From Halomonas organivorans (GTDB taxonomy: Bacteria > Pseudomonadota > Gammaproteobacteria > Pseudomonadales > Halomonadaceae): a stretch of 64,000 nt of DNA. Location of the stretch: the NCBI RefSeq assembly GCF_014192055.1, contig NZ_JACHXM010000001.1:382931-446930 (forward strand), written 5' to 3'. A model generated the notes under the pieces. The model had not been told where the DNA came from and did not search any database. It saw only the letters and a list, made by a program, of their open reading frames with translations. The translations under genes and the position numbers were made by a program. Each line of letters starts with the position of its first letter. Positions within the stretch are counted from its first letter, which is position 1. Shown here in pieces: positions 50,647 through 59,444 of the stretch.

Positions 50647-50692
50647 GCTATGTTAGTTTCTAACAAGCAGTCAAGGTAATATGAAAATTTCA
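50647..50692 (-). promoter_or_regulatory. Promoter and twin palindromic operators at the rpiR/dsd divergent region
   Basis: TGTTAGTTTCTAACA (50651-50665) and TGAAAATTTCA (50682-50692) are perfect palindromes with odd centres. On the minus strand a TTGACT -35 (50669-50674) is followed after 16 bp by CATAGC; the first palindrome fills the spacer. TGAAA...TTTCA sequences are common in RpiR-family operators. The second lies towards the divergent dsd-like gene. Confidence 0.55.
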
Positions 50693-50775
50693 AACAAAAG
50701 TCGCAGCCACCGACGCATCGGGCCCACCATCGCGCTCGTATGATGGAGTCCCGCCGACCCTCACCGGAGCACCCC

Positions 50776-52020
50776 ATGACGCACATCACACCCGACACCT
50801 CCCCCGCCTGGCAGGGCGGCCACAAGGGCACCCTGGAGACCGGCCGCGACCTGCTGGCCGATGTCAGCCTGCCCGCCGCCGTCATCCACGAGGCACCGCT
50901 GGCCCATAACCTCACCTGGATGCAGGACTTCGCCCGCCGCCACCGGGCCGAGCTGGCCCCCCACGGCAAGACGACCATGACGCCGGCGCTGTTCCGCCGC
51001 CAGCTCGAGGCCGGCGCCTGGGGTATCACCCTGGCCACTCTCCCCCAGTGCCGCGCCGCCTTCGCCGAGGGCGCGACGCGCCTGCTGCTGGCCAACCAGC
51101 TGGTCGGCCACGCCAACATGGCGATCGCCGTCGAACTGGTGCGCGCCGGCGCCGAGCTCTACGTGACGGTGGACGGCCACGCCAACGTGGCCGAGCTGGG
51201 CGAGGTCTTCGCTGCGGCCGGCCTGGCGCTGCCGGTGCTGATCGAGGTCGGGGTGGACGGCGGGCGCTGCGGCTGCCGCCGCGACGAGGACGTCATGGCG
51301 CTGGCTCGCGACATCGCCGCGCGGCCGGGGCTGATGCTGGCCGGCCTGGAGGGCTACGAGGGCGTGGTGCACGGCGACGATCCCGAGGCCGGCATCCGCG
51401 CCTACGCCGAGCGGCTGGTGGCCGGCGTCCGGCGGATCGCGCAGGAAGGCTTGTTCGGCGTCGAGGCGCCGATCGTCACCGCCTCGGGCTCGGCCTGGTA
51501 CGACCTGATCGCCGAGGCCTTCCGCGACGGCGGGCTTGAGGGCCGCTTCACCCCGGTGCTGCGTCCGGGCTGCTATGTGGTACACGACCACGGCATCTAT
51601 CGCGAGGCCCAGCGCGGCGTGCTGTCACGGCGCCCGGACCTGCACGAGGGACTGCGCCCGGCGCTCGAGGTGTACGCCCAGGTGCAGTCGCTGCCGGAGC
51701 CGGGGCTGGCCATCGTGGCGCTCGGCAAGCGCGACATCGGCGTCGACCAGCTCCCCGAGCCGCTGGCGCGCTATCGCGAAGGCGGCAGCGTCGCGGAACC
51801 CCTGTCGGTGGACGGCTGGCGGGTCACCAAGCTGATGGACCAGCACGCCTTCATCGCCCTGCCGGAAGGTGCCGGCGACGTGCGCGTTGGCGACGTGCGC
51901 GTTGGCGATATCATCGCCTTCGGCGCCTCCCACCCCTGCCTGACCTTCGACAAGTGGCGCCGGATCCACCTGGTCGATGAACGCCTGAACGTCATCGACA
52001 CCTGGGCAACGTATTTTTAA
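50776..52020 (+). CDS. DSD1-type PLP amino-acid deaminase / D-threonine aldolase-like protein
   Basis: A 414-residue fold-type III PLP enzyme. The PLP lysine is K65 in APHGKTTMTP. The alanine-racemase-like barrel is followed by a C-terminal domain whose SHPCLTFDKWR carries the His/Cys zinc site of eukaryotic-type D-serine dehydratases. It should act on D-amino acids such as D-serine or D-threonine. A 5-residue direct repeat (GDVRV GDVRV at about residues 367-376) arose from a 15-bp tandem duplication just before that site. Divergent from the RpiR regulator, which probably controls it. Confidence 0.85.
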   Translation: MTHITPDTSPAWQGGHKGTLETGRDLLADVSLPAAVIHEAPLAHNLTWMQDFARRHRAELAPHGKTTMTPALFRRQLEAGAWGITLATLPQCRAAFAEGATRLLLANQLVGHANMAIAVELVRAGAELYVTVDGHANVAELGEVFAAAGLALPVLIEVGVDGGRCGCRRDEDVMALARDIAARPGLMLAGLEGYEGVVHGDDPEAGIRAYAERLVAGVRRIAQEGLFGVEAPIVTASGSAWYDLIAEAFRDGGLEGRFTPVLRPGCYVVHDHGIYREAQRGVLSRRPDLHEGLRPALEVYAQVQSLPEPGLAIVALGKRDIGVDQLPEPLARYREGGSVAEPLSVDGWRVTKLMDQHAFIALPEGAGDVRVGDVRVGDIIAFGASHPCLTFDKWRRIHLVDERLNVIDTWATYF

Positions 52021-52099
52021 GGTTCATCACGGACTAGCGTGAAGGCATTGAGATCATGGGAGATTCCACTCTCCATGGGGCTGAGCGCCGTCGCTCTTC

Positions 52100-52123
52100 G
52101 TGGGAGCGCAGCTTGCTGCGCGA
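52100..52123 (+). repeat. Single REP-like element
   Basis: A 24-bp sequence identical to the REP arm at 36075 (begins GTGGGAGCGCAGC, ends GCTGCGCGA). It stands alone in the 244-nt gap between the DSD1-type gene and modC. Confidence 0.85.
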
Positions 52124-52264
52124 TCAGTGGCAATACCCCGGGCGCCTGACGGCGCCTTCGCCGATGCGTCGGACCGGATCTAAAGATCGCTCCCTCGAAG
52201 AGCACTCCCAGCATGCCAAACTGGGCTGTGCAGTGGCTTCACGCTGATCGGCGATGAATAATTT

Positions 52265-53392
52265 TTAACCCCGGCGAGTATCGAAGGACACGCTGCGCAC
52301 CAGGGCGACAACCGACGTGCCGGTCGTGAGCCCCATCTCGTCGAGAGACTTGCGGGTCAGGCGGGCACGCAGCACCTGCTCGCCGAGCCGCAGACGCAGT
52401 TCCACGGCGGCCCGCCCCGGTTGCGGCGGGCCGATCTCCTCGACCGTGGCATGCAGCCGATTGCGGTAGCTGGTGGCGCCGGGCTCGTCGAGGGCCAGCG
52501 CCACCTCGCGCACCGGAATGCGCACCCGCAGCCGGCTACCGGGGGCGGCGTCCACGATGGGAATGGTCAGCGGCTGACCGTCGGGCAGGCGCAGCCGGGT
52601 CAAGGCATAGTGCGGCTCGTGGCCGTCCACCGTCGCCGTGATCAGCGAAGCGGCATCGAAGCCACCGAGCTGGTCGGTGAGTTCGAAGCGGGTCAGCAGG
52701 TCATCGAGCGGCCCATGAGCCAGGACCCGACCCTGCTCGAGCAGTACCAGGTGATCGGCGATGGCGATCAGTTCGTCGGTCTCGTGGCTGACGTAGACGA
52801 TGGGAATATCGATGTCACGGGCCAATCGGGCGATGTAGTCCAGCAGTTCCTGCTTGCGAGCCCCGTCGAGACCGGTCAGCGGCTCGTCCATCAGCAGCAG
52901 TCGCGGCTCGCTGAGCAGCGCCCTGCCGATCGCTACCCGGCGCGCCTCGCCGCCGGAAAGGGTCGCCGGAAAACGCTCCAGCAGATGCCCGATCCCCAGC
53001 AGCTCGACGATGTCGTCCAAGCGCGCCCGCGCCGTACCGCGCATGCCGTAGGCAAGATTGCCGCGCACCCGGTAGTGGGGAAACAGCCGCGCCTCCTGGA
53101 ACACCACCCCGAGACGCCGGCGATGAGGCGGCACGAACCGTCGACGCCGGGTATCGGTCAGGGTCTCGTGGCCGAGCCGAATGCTGCCGCTGTCGGGGCG
53201 ATCGAGGCCGGCGATCAGGCGCAGCAGGCTGGTCTTGCCGCTGCCGGAGGGGCCGAACAGCGCCGTGACGCCGCTGGCGGGCAACGTCAGCGACGCCTCG
53301 AGGCGAAAGCCCCCCTGACGCTTGTCGACCGTCAGTTGGAGATCGTCCCGGCGCTGCGGATGCAGATCATGGGTCGGGGTAATCGAGGACAT
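52265..53392 (-). CDS. modC: Molybdate ABC transporter ATP-binding protein
   Basis: A 375-residue ABC ATPase. Walker A is GPSGSGKTS (residues 47-55), the signature is LSGGEARR, Walker B is LLLMDEP, and a C-terminal TOBE/Mop-like domain (RLHATVEEIGPPQPGRAAVELRL, about 300-370) is the ModC hallmark. It energises molybdate import with ModB. Downstream of modB by 26 nt. The ribosome binding site is weak. Confidence 0.92.
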   Translation of the reverse strand: MSSITPTHDLHPQRRDDLQLTVDKRQGGFRLEASLTLPASGVTALFGPSGSGKTSLLRLIAGLDRPDSGSIRLGHETLTDTRRRRFVPPHRRRLGVVFQEARLFPHYRVRGNLAYGMRGTARARLDDIVELLGIGHLLERFPATLSGGEARRVAIGRALLSEPRLLLMDEPLTGLDGARKQELLDYIARLARDIDIPIVYVSHETDELIAIADHLVLLEQGRVLAHGPLDDLLTRFELTDQLGGFDAASLITATVDGHEPHYALTRLRLPDGQPLTIPIVDAAPGSRLRVRIPVREVALALDEPGATSYRNRLHATVEEIGPPQPGRAAVELRLRLGEQVLRARLTRKSLDEMGLTTGTSVVALVRSVSFDTRRG

Positions 53393-53418
53393 GGACGACG
53401 GCCTGGTGGAAGGAAGTG

Positions 53419-54126
53419 TCAGCCATCGCGCTCACTCAGGCGACGGCGGGCATGGCGGGCCAGCCACTCAGAGGCCAGCAGAGAGAGCATGGCGATGACG
53501 ATCGAGAGCACGCACAGGCGGGCCGCAGCGGCCTCCGCACCGGGCGTCTGGATCAGCGTGTAGAGCGCCAGCGGCAGGGTACGGGTTTCGCCGGGAATAT
53601 TGGCCGCGAAGGTGATGGTGGCGCCGAACTCCGACAGCGCACGGGCGAAGGCCAGCACGCCCCCGGTCAGCAGTCCGGGAAAGGCCAACGGCAGGGTGAT
53701 GGTGAAGAACACCCGCCAGCGGCCGGCACCCAGGGTGCTGGCGGCGGCCTCGAGCTTGACGTCGACCGCCTCCAGCGACAGGCGCACGGCGCGCACCAGC
53801 AGCGGGAAGGCCATCACCCCGCCGGCCACCGCCGCGCCCTGCCAGGTGAACGGCAGGGTGACTCCGAACCACTGGTCCAGCCACTGTCCCAGCCAGCCCT
53901 GGCGGCCCAGCGACAGCAGCAGCAGGTAGCCGACCACGACGGGCGGCAGCACCAGCGGCAGGTGCAGCACGCCGTCGAGCAGCGCCTTGCCGCGGAACTC
54001 GCGGCGCGCCATCAGCCAGGCCAGGGCCACGCCGGGCACCAGGATCCAGCCGACCGCGACGCCGGCGACCCGCAGGCTGATCAGGATGGCCTGCCACTCG
54101 GCCTCGGAGAGCATCAGCGCCGCCAT
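53419..54126 (-). CDS. modB: Molybdate ABC transporter permease
   Basis: A 235-residue permease with five to six membrane helices. The EAA loop that couples to ModC is EAAASTLGAGRWRVFFTITLPLAFPGLLTG in parts. LPLVLPPVVVGYLLL is typical of ModB. It starts 3 nt after the modA stop, so modABC forms one transcript. Confidence 0.93.
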   Translation of the reverse strand: MAALMLSEAEWQAILISLRVAGVAVGWILVPGVALAWLMARREFRGKALLDGVLHLPLVLPPVVVGYLLLLSLGRQGWLGQWLDQWFGVTLPFTWQGAAVAGGVMAFPLLVRAVRLSLEAVDVKLEAAASTLGAGRWRVFFTITLPLAFPGLLTGGVLAFARALSEFGATITFAANIPGETRTLPLALYTLIQTPGAEAAAARLCVLSIVIAMLSLLASEWLARHARRRLSERDG

Positions 54127-54129
54127 CGA

Positions 54130-54936
54130 TCACTCGCCGTCGCCGGCGGCGGGCGAGAAGCCGAAATCGGTGAACACCGCCAGCGAGGCATCGCTGCCCA
54201 GCCAGTCGCGAAACGCCTGGGCGGCATCGCTGGCCGGCGGGTCGACCAATGCCACCGGATAGGTGATCGGCGCATGGCTATCCGCCGGAAACAGCCCCAG
54301 CAGGCTCACCTTGTCGCTGGCGCCGGCATCGGTCTGGTAGACGATGCCCAGCGGTGCCTCGCCTCGCTCGACCAGCGCCAGGGCGGCGCGAACGTTGTCG
54401 GCGCGGGCCAGTCGCGGGGCCAGCGCCTCCCACTCGCCGAGGGATTCGAGCGCCTGCCGGGCATAGATGCCTGCCGGCACGTGATCGGGATCGCCCACCG
54501 ACAGGCGCTGGTCGTCCTCGAGCAAGGCCGCCAGCGTTTGCCCCTCGCCGGGGGTGACGTCGTCCAGGCCGCTGTGCGGCGAGGCGATCAGCGCCAGGCG
54601 ATTGCGCAGCAGGTCCTGGCGATCCGCCAGCTCGATGCCCTGCTCTCCCAGCCAGTCCATCCACTTCTCGTTGGCCGAGAAATACAGGTCGGCCGGTGCG
54701 CCGTTGGCCACCTGGCGCGCTGCCGTGGAGGACGAAGCGTAGACCGGCACCACGTTGACGTCATGGCTCGACTCGTAGCGCTCGATGGCGGCATTCAAGG
54801 CATCGGTCAGCGAGGCGGCTGCGAACACCTTGACCGTCGGTTCGGCCTGGGCAAGCGGAACGACGCCCAGCAGGCCAAGCAACAGCATGCCGCTGGCCCG
54901 GGCGAAGACGCGCTGATGGCGTTGGATGGTCGACAT
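54130..54936 (-). CDS. modA: Periplasmic molybdate-binding protein
   Basis: A 268-residue solute-binding protein. The signal peptide ends at AQA-EP (residue about 31). FAAASLTDAL, YASSSTAARQVANGAPADLYFSA and DPDHVPAGIYARQAL line the oxyanion pocket as in ModA. First gene of modABC, preceded by a GGGAGT ribosome binding site. The start at 54936 gives a proper signal peptide; the longer frame does not. Confidence 0.93.
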   Translation of the reverse strand: MSTIQRHQRVFARASGMLLLGLLGVVPLAQAEPTVKVFAAASLTDALNAAIERYESSHDVNVVPVYASSSTAARQVANGAPADLYFSANEKWMDWLGEQGIELADRQDLLRNRLALIASPHSGLDDVTPGEGQTLAALLEDDQRLSVGDPDHVPAGIYARQALESLGEWEALAPRLARADNVRAALALVERGEAPLGIVYQTDAGASDKVSLLGLFPADSHAPITYPVALVDPPASDAAQAFRDWLGSDASLAVFTDFGFSPAAGDGE

Positions 54937-55030
54937 GACGACTCCCGTTGTGTACGACTGGAAATAGCGGAAATACCATAGTCGTTCGACCGGGCGCTGC
55001 CAAGTGCCGGCCACGACGCGCACCACGGCC

Positions 55031-55402
55031 TCAGTCGTCTCCGCTGGCCGTGATCAGCTCGAGCAGCGCCCGGGCATCGTCGCAGGCCTCGGGGTCCAGC
55101 CGGCGCTGCAGGGTCCGGTAGCGGGCCAGCAGTTCCTCGCCCAGCGGCGTGAGGTGCGCCCCGCCACGTCGGCTTCCCCCGGTGCTGGTGGCGATCACCT
55201 CGCCCGGCAAGTGACGATTCATGGTCTCGATCAGCTGCCAGGCCTTCTTGTAGCTCATGTTCAGCGACCGGCTCGCCGCGGAGATCGAGCCCTCGCGGGC
55301 GATCGCCGCCAGCAGGTCGGCCTTGCCGGGTCCCAGCACCACATCGCGGTCGGCGACCAGCCGCAGTTGGAAGGTGGGGCGATCATGGCGGGTTCGGGTC
55401 AT
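55031..55402 (-). CDS. ModE N-terminal domain-only regulator
   Basis: A 123-residue winged-helix protein matching the DNA-binding half of ModE: LAAIAREGSISAASRSLNMSYKKAWQLIETMNR, GGSRRGGAHLTPLGEELL and a final helix. The two C-terminal Mop (molybdate-binding) domains of E. coli ModE are missing. The gene is upstream of modABC on the same strand, 94 nt away, so it probably regulates molybdate uptake, but how it would sense molybdate is unclear. GAGGAAACG precedes the ATG. Confidence 0.87.
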   Translation of the reverse strand: MTRTRHDRPTFQLRLVADRDVVLGPGKADLLAAIAREGSISAASRSLNMSYKKAWQLIETMNRHLPGEVIATSTGGSRRGGAHLTPLGEELLARYRTLQRRLDPEACDDARALLELITASGDD

Positions 55403-55453
55403 GGGCGTTTCCTCATCGACAGGGGAATGGGCAGGCCAGGCCACGGGCAAGGG

Positions 55454-57721
55454 TCAGGGCGCGAGGCGCCACCAGTCGGGCAGCAGCGCGCGATTCTCGG
55501 CGCGGTCGAAGCGATCGTCCATCAACACCACCACGCCGCGATCCTCGGGACCGCGGATCACCCGCCCGGCGGCCTGGACCACCTTGATCATGCCCGGCAC
55601 CCGATAGGCATAGTCATGGCCGCGCCCGAAGCGCGCCTCGAGCCGCGCCTCCAGCGCCGCGTGGTAGGCATCGAAGGGGGGCAGGCCGAGGCTGGCGACG
55701 AAGGCGCCGACCAACCGCTCGCCGGGCAGGTCGATGCCCTCGGCGAAGGCGCCGCCGAGCACGGCGAAGGCAACGCCCGTCTCGCCGGGCACGAAGCCGG
55801 CCAGGAAGGCCTCGCGCTCGGCCTCGTCCATGCCGCGGCGCTGGGCGCGCACCGGTATCTCGGGACAGGCCTCGCGAAAGCGCGCCAGCGCCGCTTCCAG
55901 GTAGGCGAAGCTGCTGAAGAAGGCCAGGTAGTGGCCCGGCCGGCGCCGGAACTGGCCGGCCAGCTCGGCGACGATGGGGGCGAGCGACGCCTCGCGGTCG
56001 CGCAGCCGGGTGGAGACATCCGAGCGCAGCCGCACCTCGAGCTGCTCGGCGACGAAGGGCGCCGGCACGCTTCGCGTCACGGCGTCGCCGGGCAGGCCCA
56101 GCAGGTCGCGATGATAGCCCGGCGGGCTCAGGGTCGCCGAGAACAGCACCGCGCAGCGAGCGGCGCGAAAACGCGGCGCCAGGAAGTCCGCCGGCACCAG
56201 GTTGCGGATCGCCAGTCTCGCCCGACCGCGGCCGTGACGCTCGAGCTCGCACAGCGAATGCTCACCAAAGGTCTCGGCACGGCGAGCGAACGCCAGCGCC
56301 TCGAACAGGAACTCCTGCAGCGCCGGGTCGACGCCCGTCGGATGCTCGCCCAGGTAGTCGGTGATCGCCGCCACCGCCTGCTGCAGGGCGCCGAGCAGTC
56401 CCCCCGGCACCGCCTCCAGCGCCTGCCACTCGCGTTCCTCGACCTCGCGCAGCAGCGCCTGCCAGTGCCGCGACAGTCGCGAAAGCGGCTTGGACAGCGC
56501 CGGCGGCGAGGCCTTGCGCAGCCGGTTGAGCCGGCGCTGGTCGAGCGACGCGCTGTACATGCCGCGGGCCCGGTCGACCAGGTTATGGGCCTCGTCCACC
56601 AGCACGCCCAGGCGCGAGCCATCCGCCTGCATCAGACCGTGGATCAGGGCGCCGTCGTCGAAGTAGTGATTGACGTCGCCGACCAGCACGTCGGCCCAGC
56701 GTGCCAGCTCCTGGCCCAGGTAGTAGGGGCAGACGCCGTGCTCGAGCGCCAGCTCACGCAACGACGCGCGATCCCAGAAGCCCCGGGCCACGGCGTCGCG
56801 CCGCGCCGCCGGCAGCCGGTCGTAGAAGCCTCGGGCCAGCGGGCAGGACTCGCCGTGGCAGGCGCGGTCGGGATGCTCGCAGGCCTTGTCGCGCGCCACC
56901 AGCTCGAGCACCCGCAGCGGCAGCCGGTCGGCCTCGTCGGCGGCGCCCAGGTCGCTCAGGGCATCCAGCGCCAGGCGCCGCCCCGGCGTCTTCATGGTCA
57001 GGAAGGCCAGGCGGTCGAGGCCCTGGCGCGGCATGGCGGCCAGCAGCGGATAGAGGGTGCCGAGCGTCTTGCCGATGCCGGTGGGCGCCTCCGCCAGCAG
57101 GCAACGGCCGGTAGCGGCGGCGCGATAGGCGTCCTCGGCCAGATTGCGCTGGCCGGGGCGGAAGTCATCGTGGGGAAAGACCAGCGCGCCGAGGGCCGCG
57201 TCCCGCGCCGCGCGATGCTCGGCCTCCTGATCGGCCCATTCGGCATAGGCCCGGCAGTGGGCCGCGAGACGCGCCCAAAGCTCGTCGGCGCCGGCCTCGC
57301 GAGTCAGCACGGTCTCGCGACCGGTGGCGATATCCAGGTAGACCAGCGCCAGCGTCACCGCGGCCAGGCCGCGCTCGGCGCACAGCAGCGCGCCGTAGGC
57401 CTCGACCTGGGCCCAGTGCAGGGCGCGCTGGTTGGCGGCCATGCGTTCGAGGCTGCCGCGATGCGTCTTGACCTCCTCCAGGCGATTGGCCGCGGGGTCG
57501 AAGCCGTCGGCGCGGCCGCCGACGGTCAGCCCCTCGACGCTGGCGGACAGCGCCACCTCGGCCTCATAGCCATCTCCGCGCCGGCTGCGCACCCGAGCAT
57601 GCCCCTCGATGCCCTCCCGGGCGCTGGGCGCCGGGGTGAAGCGGTGGTCCAGATCACCCTCGCGGGCGGTGAACTCGCACAGCGCCCGCACGGCGACGCG
57701 GCGATCAGCCGGCTCGCTCAC
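55454..57721 (-). CDS. XPD/DinG-type iron-sulfur DNA helicase with N-terminal nuclease-like domain
   Basis: A 755-residue superfamily 2 helicase. Walker A is APTGIGKT (residues 212-219), DEAH is at 376-379, and four cysteines (C281, C288, C293, C331) sit where XPD/DinG/FANCJ enzymes bind a 4Fe-4S cluster. Residues about 60-115 look like a PD-(D/E)XK nuclease: D72, E83-V-K85, and Q105-x3-Y109, as in Cas4/RecB-type nucleases. Translation starts within the end of the FAN1-type gene (4-nt overlap), so the two should work together, probably in repair of crosslinks or branched DNA. Confidence 0.85.
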   Translation of the reverse strand: MSEPADRRVAVRALCEFTAREGDLDHRFTPAPSAREGIEGHARVRSRRGDGYEAEVALSASVEGLTVGGRADGFDPAANRLEEVKTHRGSLERMAANQRALHWAQVEAYGALLCAERGLAAVTLALVYLDIATGRETVLTREAGADELWARLAAHCRAYAEWADQEAEHRAARDAALGALVFPHDDFRPGQRNLAEDAYRAAATGRCLLAEAPTGIGKTLGTLYPLLAAMPRQGLDRLAFLTMKTPGRRLALDALSDLGAADEADRLPLRVLELVARDKACEHPDRACHGESCPLARGFYDRLPAARRDAVARGFWDRASLRELALEHGVCPYYLGQELARWADVLVGDVNHYFDDGALIHGLMQADGSRLGVLVDEAHNLVDRARGMYSASLDQRRLNRLRKASPPALSKPLSRLSRHWQALLREVEEREWQALEAVPGGLLGALQQAVAAITDYLGEHPTGVDPALQEFLFEALAFARRAETFGEHSLCELERHGRGRARLAIRNLVPADFLAPRFRAARCAVLFSATLSPPGYHRDLLGLPGDAVTRSVPAPFVAEQLEVRLRSDVSTRLRDREASLAPIVAELAGQFRRRPGHYLAFFSSFAYLEAALARFREACPEIPVRAQRRGMDEAEREAFLAGFVPGETGVAFAVLGGAFAEGIDLPGERLVGAFVASLGLPPFDAYHAALEARLEARFGRGHDYAYRVPGMIKVVQAAGRVIRGPEDRGVVVLMDDRFDRAENRALLPDWWRLAP

Positions 57722-59397
57722 GGTTCCTCCCAGCGCACGTGGCTGACCGCCACCGGAATGTCATGGGCGTGGAAGAAGGCCAGCCAGCGGCGCTGGTTGT
57801 CCTGCAGCCGATCGCCCGGCCCCTTGACCTCGATCAGCCGGTAGCCGGGACTTTCGGTATCGCTGCCGGGCAGGAACTGGATCAGGTCCGGCAGGCCGGC
57901 GCGATTGGTGCGCGGATCGTCGAGCAGGCGTTCGAAGCAGGCCCGCAGGTGTGCCGGCGGAATGGCGACCAGGGCCCGCTCCAGTAGCGCCTCGTCGATC
58001 GCCCCCCAGTGCACGAAGGGCGAGGCCAGGCCCCACTTGTCGCGGAAGCGATCGCGGATGGTGGCTCGATAGCGCCCGTCGTCGAGCTCGGCCAGGCAGG
58101 CGTCGAACAGGGCGCGGCGCCGGGCCACGAAGTCCTCGCGGCCGAGATCGGCGGGGCCGCTGTGGAAGGGGTGGAAGAAGGCGCCGGGCAGCGGCGCGAA
58201 GATCGCCTGCCAGCACAGCAGGCCGAACAGCCCGGTGATCAGGGCGTTCTCGACGTAATGCACCGGCGCCTCGGGCGTGGCCAGATGCTCGGCCACCGCG
58301 CATTCGACGCCGCCGGGAGAGGAAGGCAGCGTCAGGTCGAGCCGCTCGGGCACCGGCTCCGTTTCGCGGGGCGGCGACGGCAGGCCCAGCTTGCGGCACA
58401 GCCGAGGATGCAGGCGGGCCAGCGCCTGGCGCTCGGCCTCGTTCACCGACTCGGCCGCCTCGATCAGCCGATGGGCCAGCGCGAACTCGCCGCGCCGCTC
58501 GAGCAGGCGCAGCCGGCGAACGCGCGCCTCGCCGAGCCCGGCGGCCGCATAACCTTCCAGCGCCGCTTCGGCCTGGCCCCGGCGCTCGGCCTCGCGGCCC
58601 AGCTTCAGCAGCAGCCGCGCCCGACGGGCGGCCAGCCAGGCGTTGTCGGGCACAGGCGGCACCTCGGCGGCCAGTGCGACCGGGCACTCGCCGTCGTCGA
58701 GCCGTTCACGCAGACGATGCAATGCCAGGTAGGCGTCGACCTCGTCGCGGCGCTGGAAGGCGCGGGAATCCGCGCCGAAGGGCACGCTCTCGAAGCGCTG
58801 CAGGCCGAGCTCGGCGAGCACGAACTCCGCCCAGTCCTGACGCAGGTTGCCGAAGAACATCAGCCGCAGCCGGTCACAGAGCGCCATCAGGGTCAGGCGC
58901 ACCACGCGATCCGGCGCCGCAGGCCACCAGTCCTCCAGCCGGCGAGGTTCGAGCCCGCGCTCGGCCATGGCCGCGTGCAGCGCGCCCTTGGCGACGCTTC
59001 CGGGCAGGCCGGCCGCGGCGATCTCGCCGGCCAGAGCGTGGCGCAACTCGGCCAGGCGCAACTGGCGAAACAGCTCGTCGAGGGGCAGCGCCGGGGCGTC
59101 ATCGACCCAGCCGGCCTCTAGCAGAGGGCCAAGCGCCGCCGCGGCGTCACCGATCTCGTCGTAGGCCAGTCGCGAGACGCGAAAGTGCTCGCCCTTGCGC
59201 ATCACCATGCGCACCAGCAGCGCCCGCGCCCCCCGGGGCAGGGTCGGGAAATCGGCGAGGAAGGCACGCTCGGGCTCGCTGAGCAGATCGCCATGGCGCG
59301 CGGCCACCCAGTCCAGCACGCACTGGAAGTTCGCCAGGTAGTAGAAGGGATCGTCCAGGGAGGCCGTGAGCGCGGCGGCGGACGTGACGCTGTTCAT
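57718..59397 (-). CDS. FAN1-type VRR-NUC structure-specific nuclease
   Basis: A 559-residue homologue of Fanconi-associated nuclease 1. The C-terminal VRR-NUC active site has D504 (GLPDLIQF), E523 and K525 (IEVKGPGDRLQDNQRRWLAFF), equivalent to human FAN1 D960, E975 and K977. The N-terminal part has the bacterial FAN1 opening (YYLANFQCVLDWVAARHGDLL) and a middle helical, TPR-like region (about 240-330). FAN1 enzymes cut 5' flaps and unhook interstrand crosslinks. Operonic with the iron-sulfur helicase. Confidence 0.88.
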   Translation of the reverse strand: MNSVTSAAALTASLDDPFYYLANFQCVLDWVAARHGDLLSEPERAFLADFPTLPRGARALLVRMVMRKGEHFRVSRLAYDEIGDAAAALGPLLEAGWVDDAPALPLDELFRQLRLAELRHALAGEIAAAGLPGSVAKGALHAAMAERGLEPRRLEDWWPAAPDRVVRLTLMALCDRLRLMFFGNLRQDWAEFVLAELGLQRFESVPFGADSRAFQRRDEVDAYLALHRLRERLDDGECPVALAAEVPPVPDNAWLAARRARLLLKLGREAERRGQAEAALEGYAAAGLGEARVRRLRLLERRGEFALAHRLIEAAESVNEAERQALARLHPRLCRKLGLPSPPRETEPVPERLDLTLPSSPGGVECAVAEHLATPEAPVHYVENALITGLFGLLCWQAIFAPLPGAFFHPFHSGPADLGREDFVARRRALFDACLAELDDGRYRATIRDRFRDKWGLASPFVHWGAIDEALLERALVAIPPAHLRACFERLLDDPRTNRAGLPDLIQFLPGSDTESPGYRLIEVKGPGDRLQDNQRRWLAFFHAHDIPVAVSHVRWEEP

Positions 59398-59444
59398 GGC
59401 ACCATGGTATCAGTCCCGCGCCGGCGGGTGAGCCCTTGCGTCAC

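Noticed and set aside
54951..54985. A possible ModE operator upstream of modA (CTAT...CTAT with weak dyad CGACTATGG/CCAGTCG)
   Set aside because: Symmetry is imperfect and the match to the E. coli ModE consensus is poor. It could be real for a single-domain ModE but is not supportable from sequence alone.
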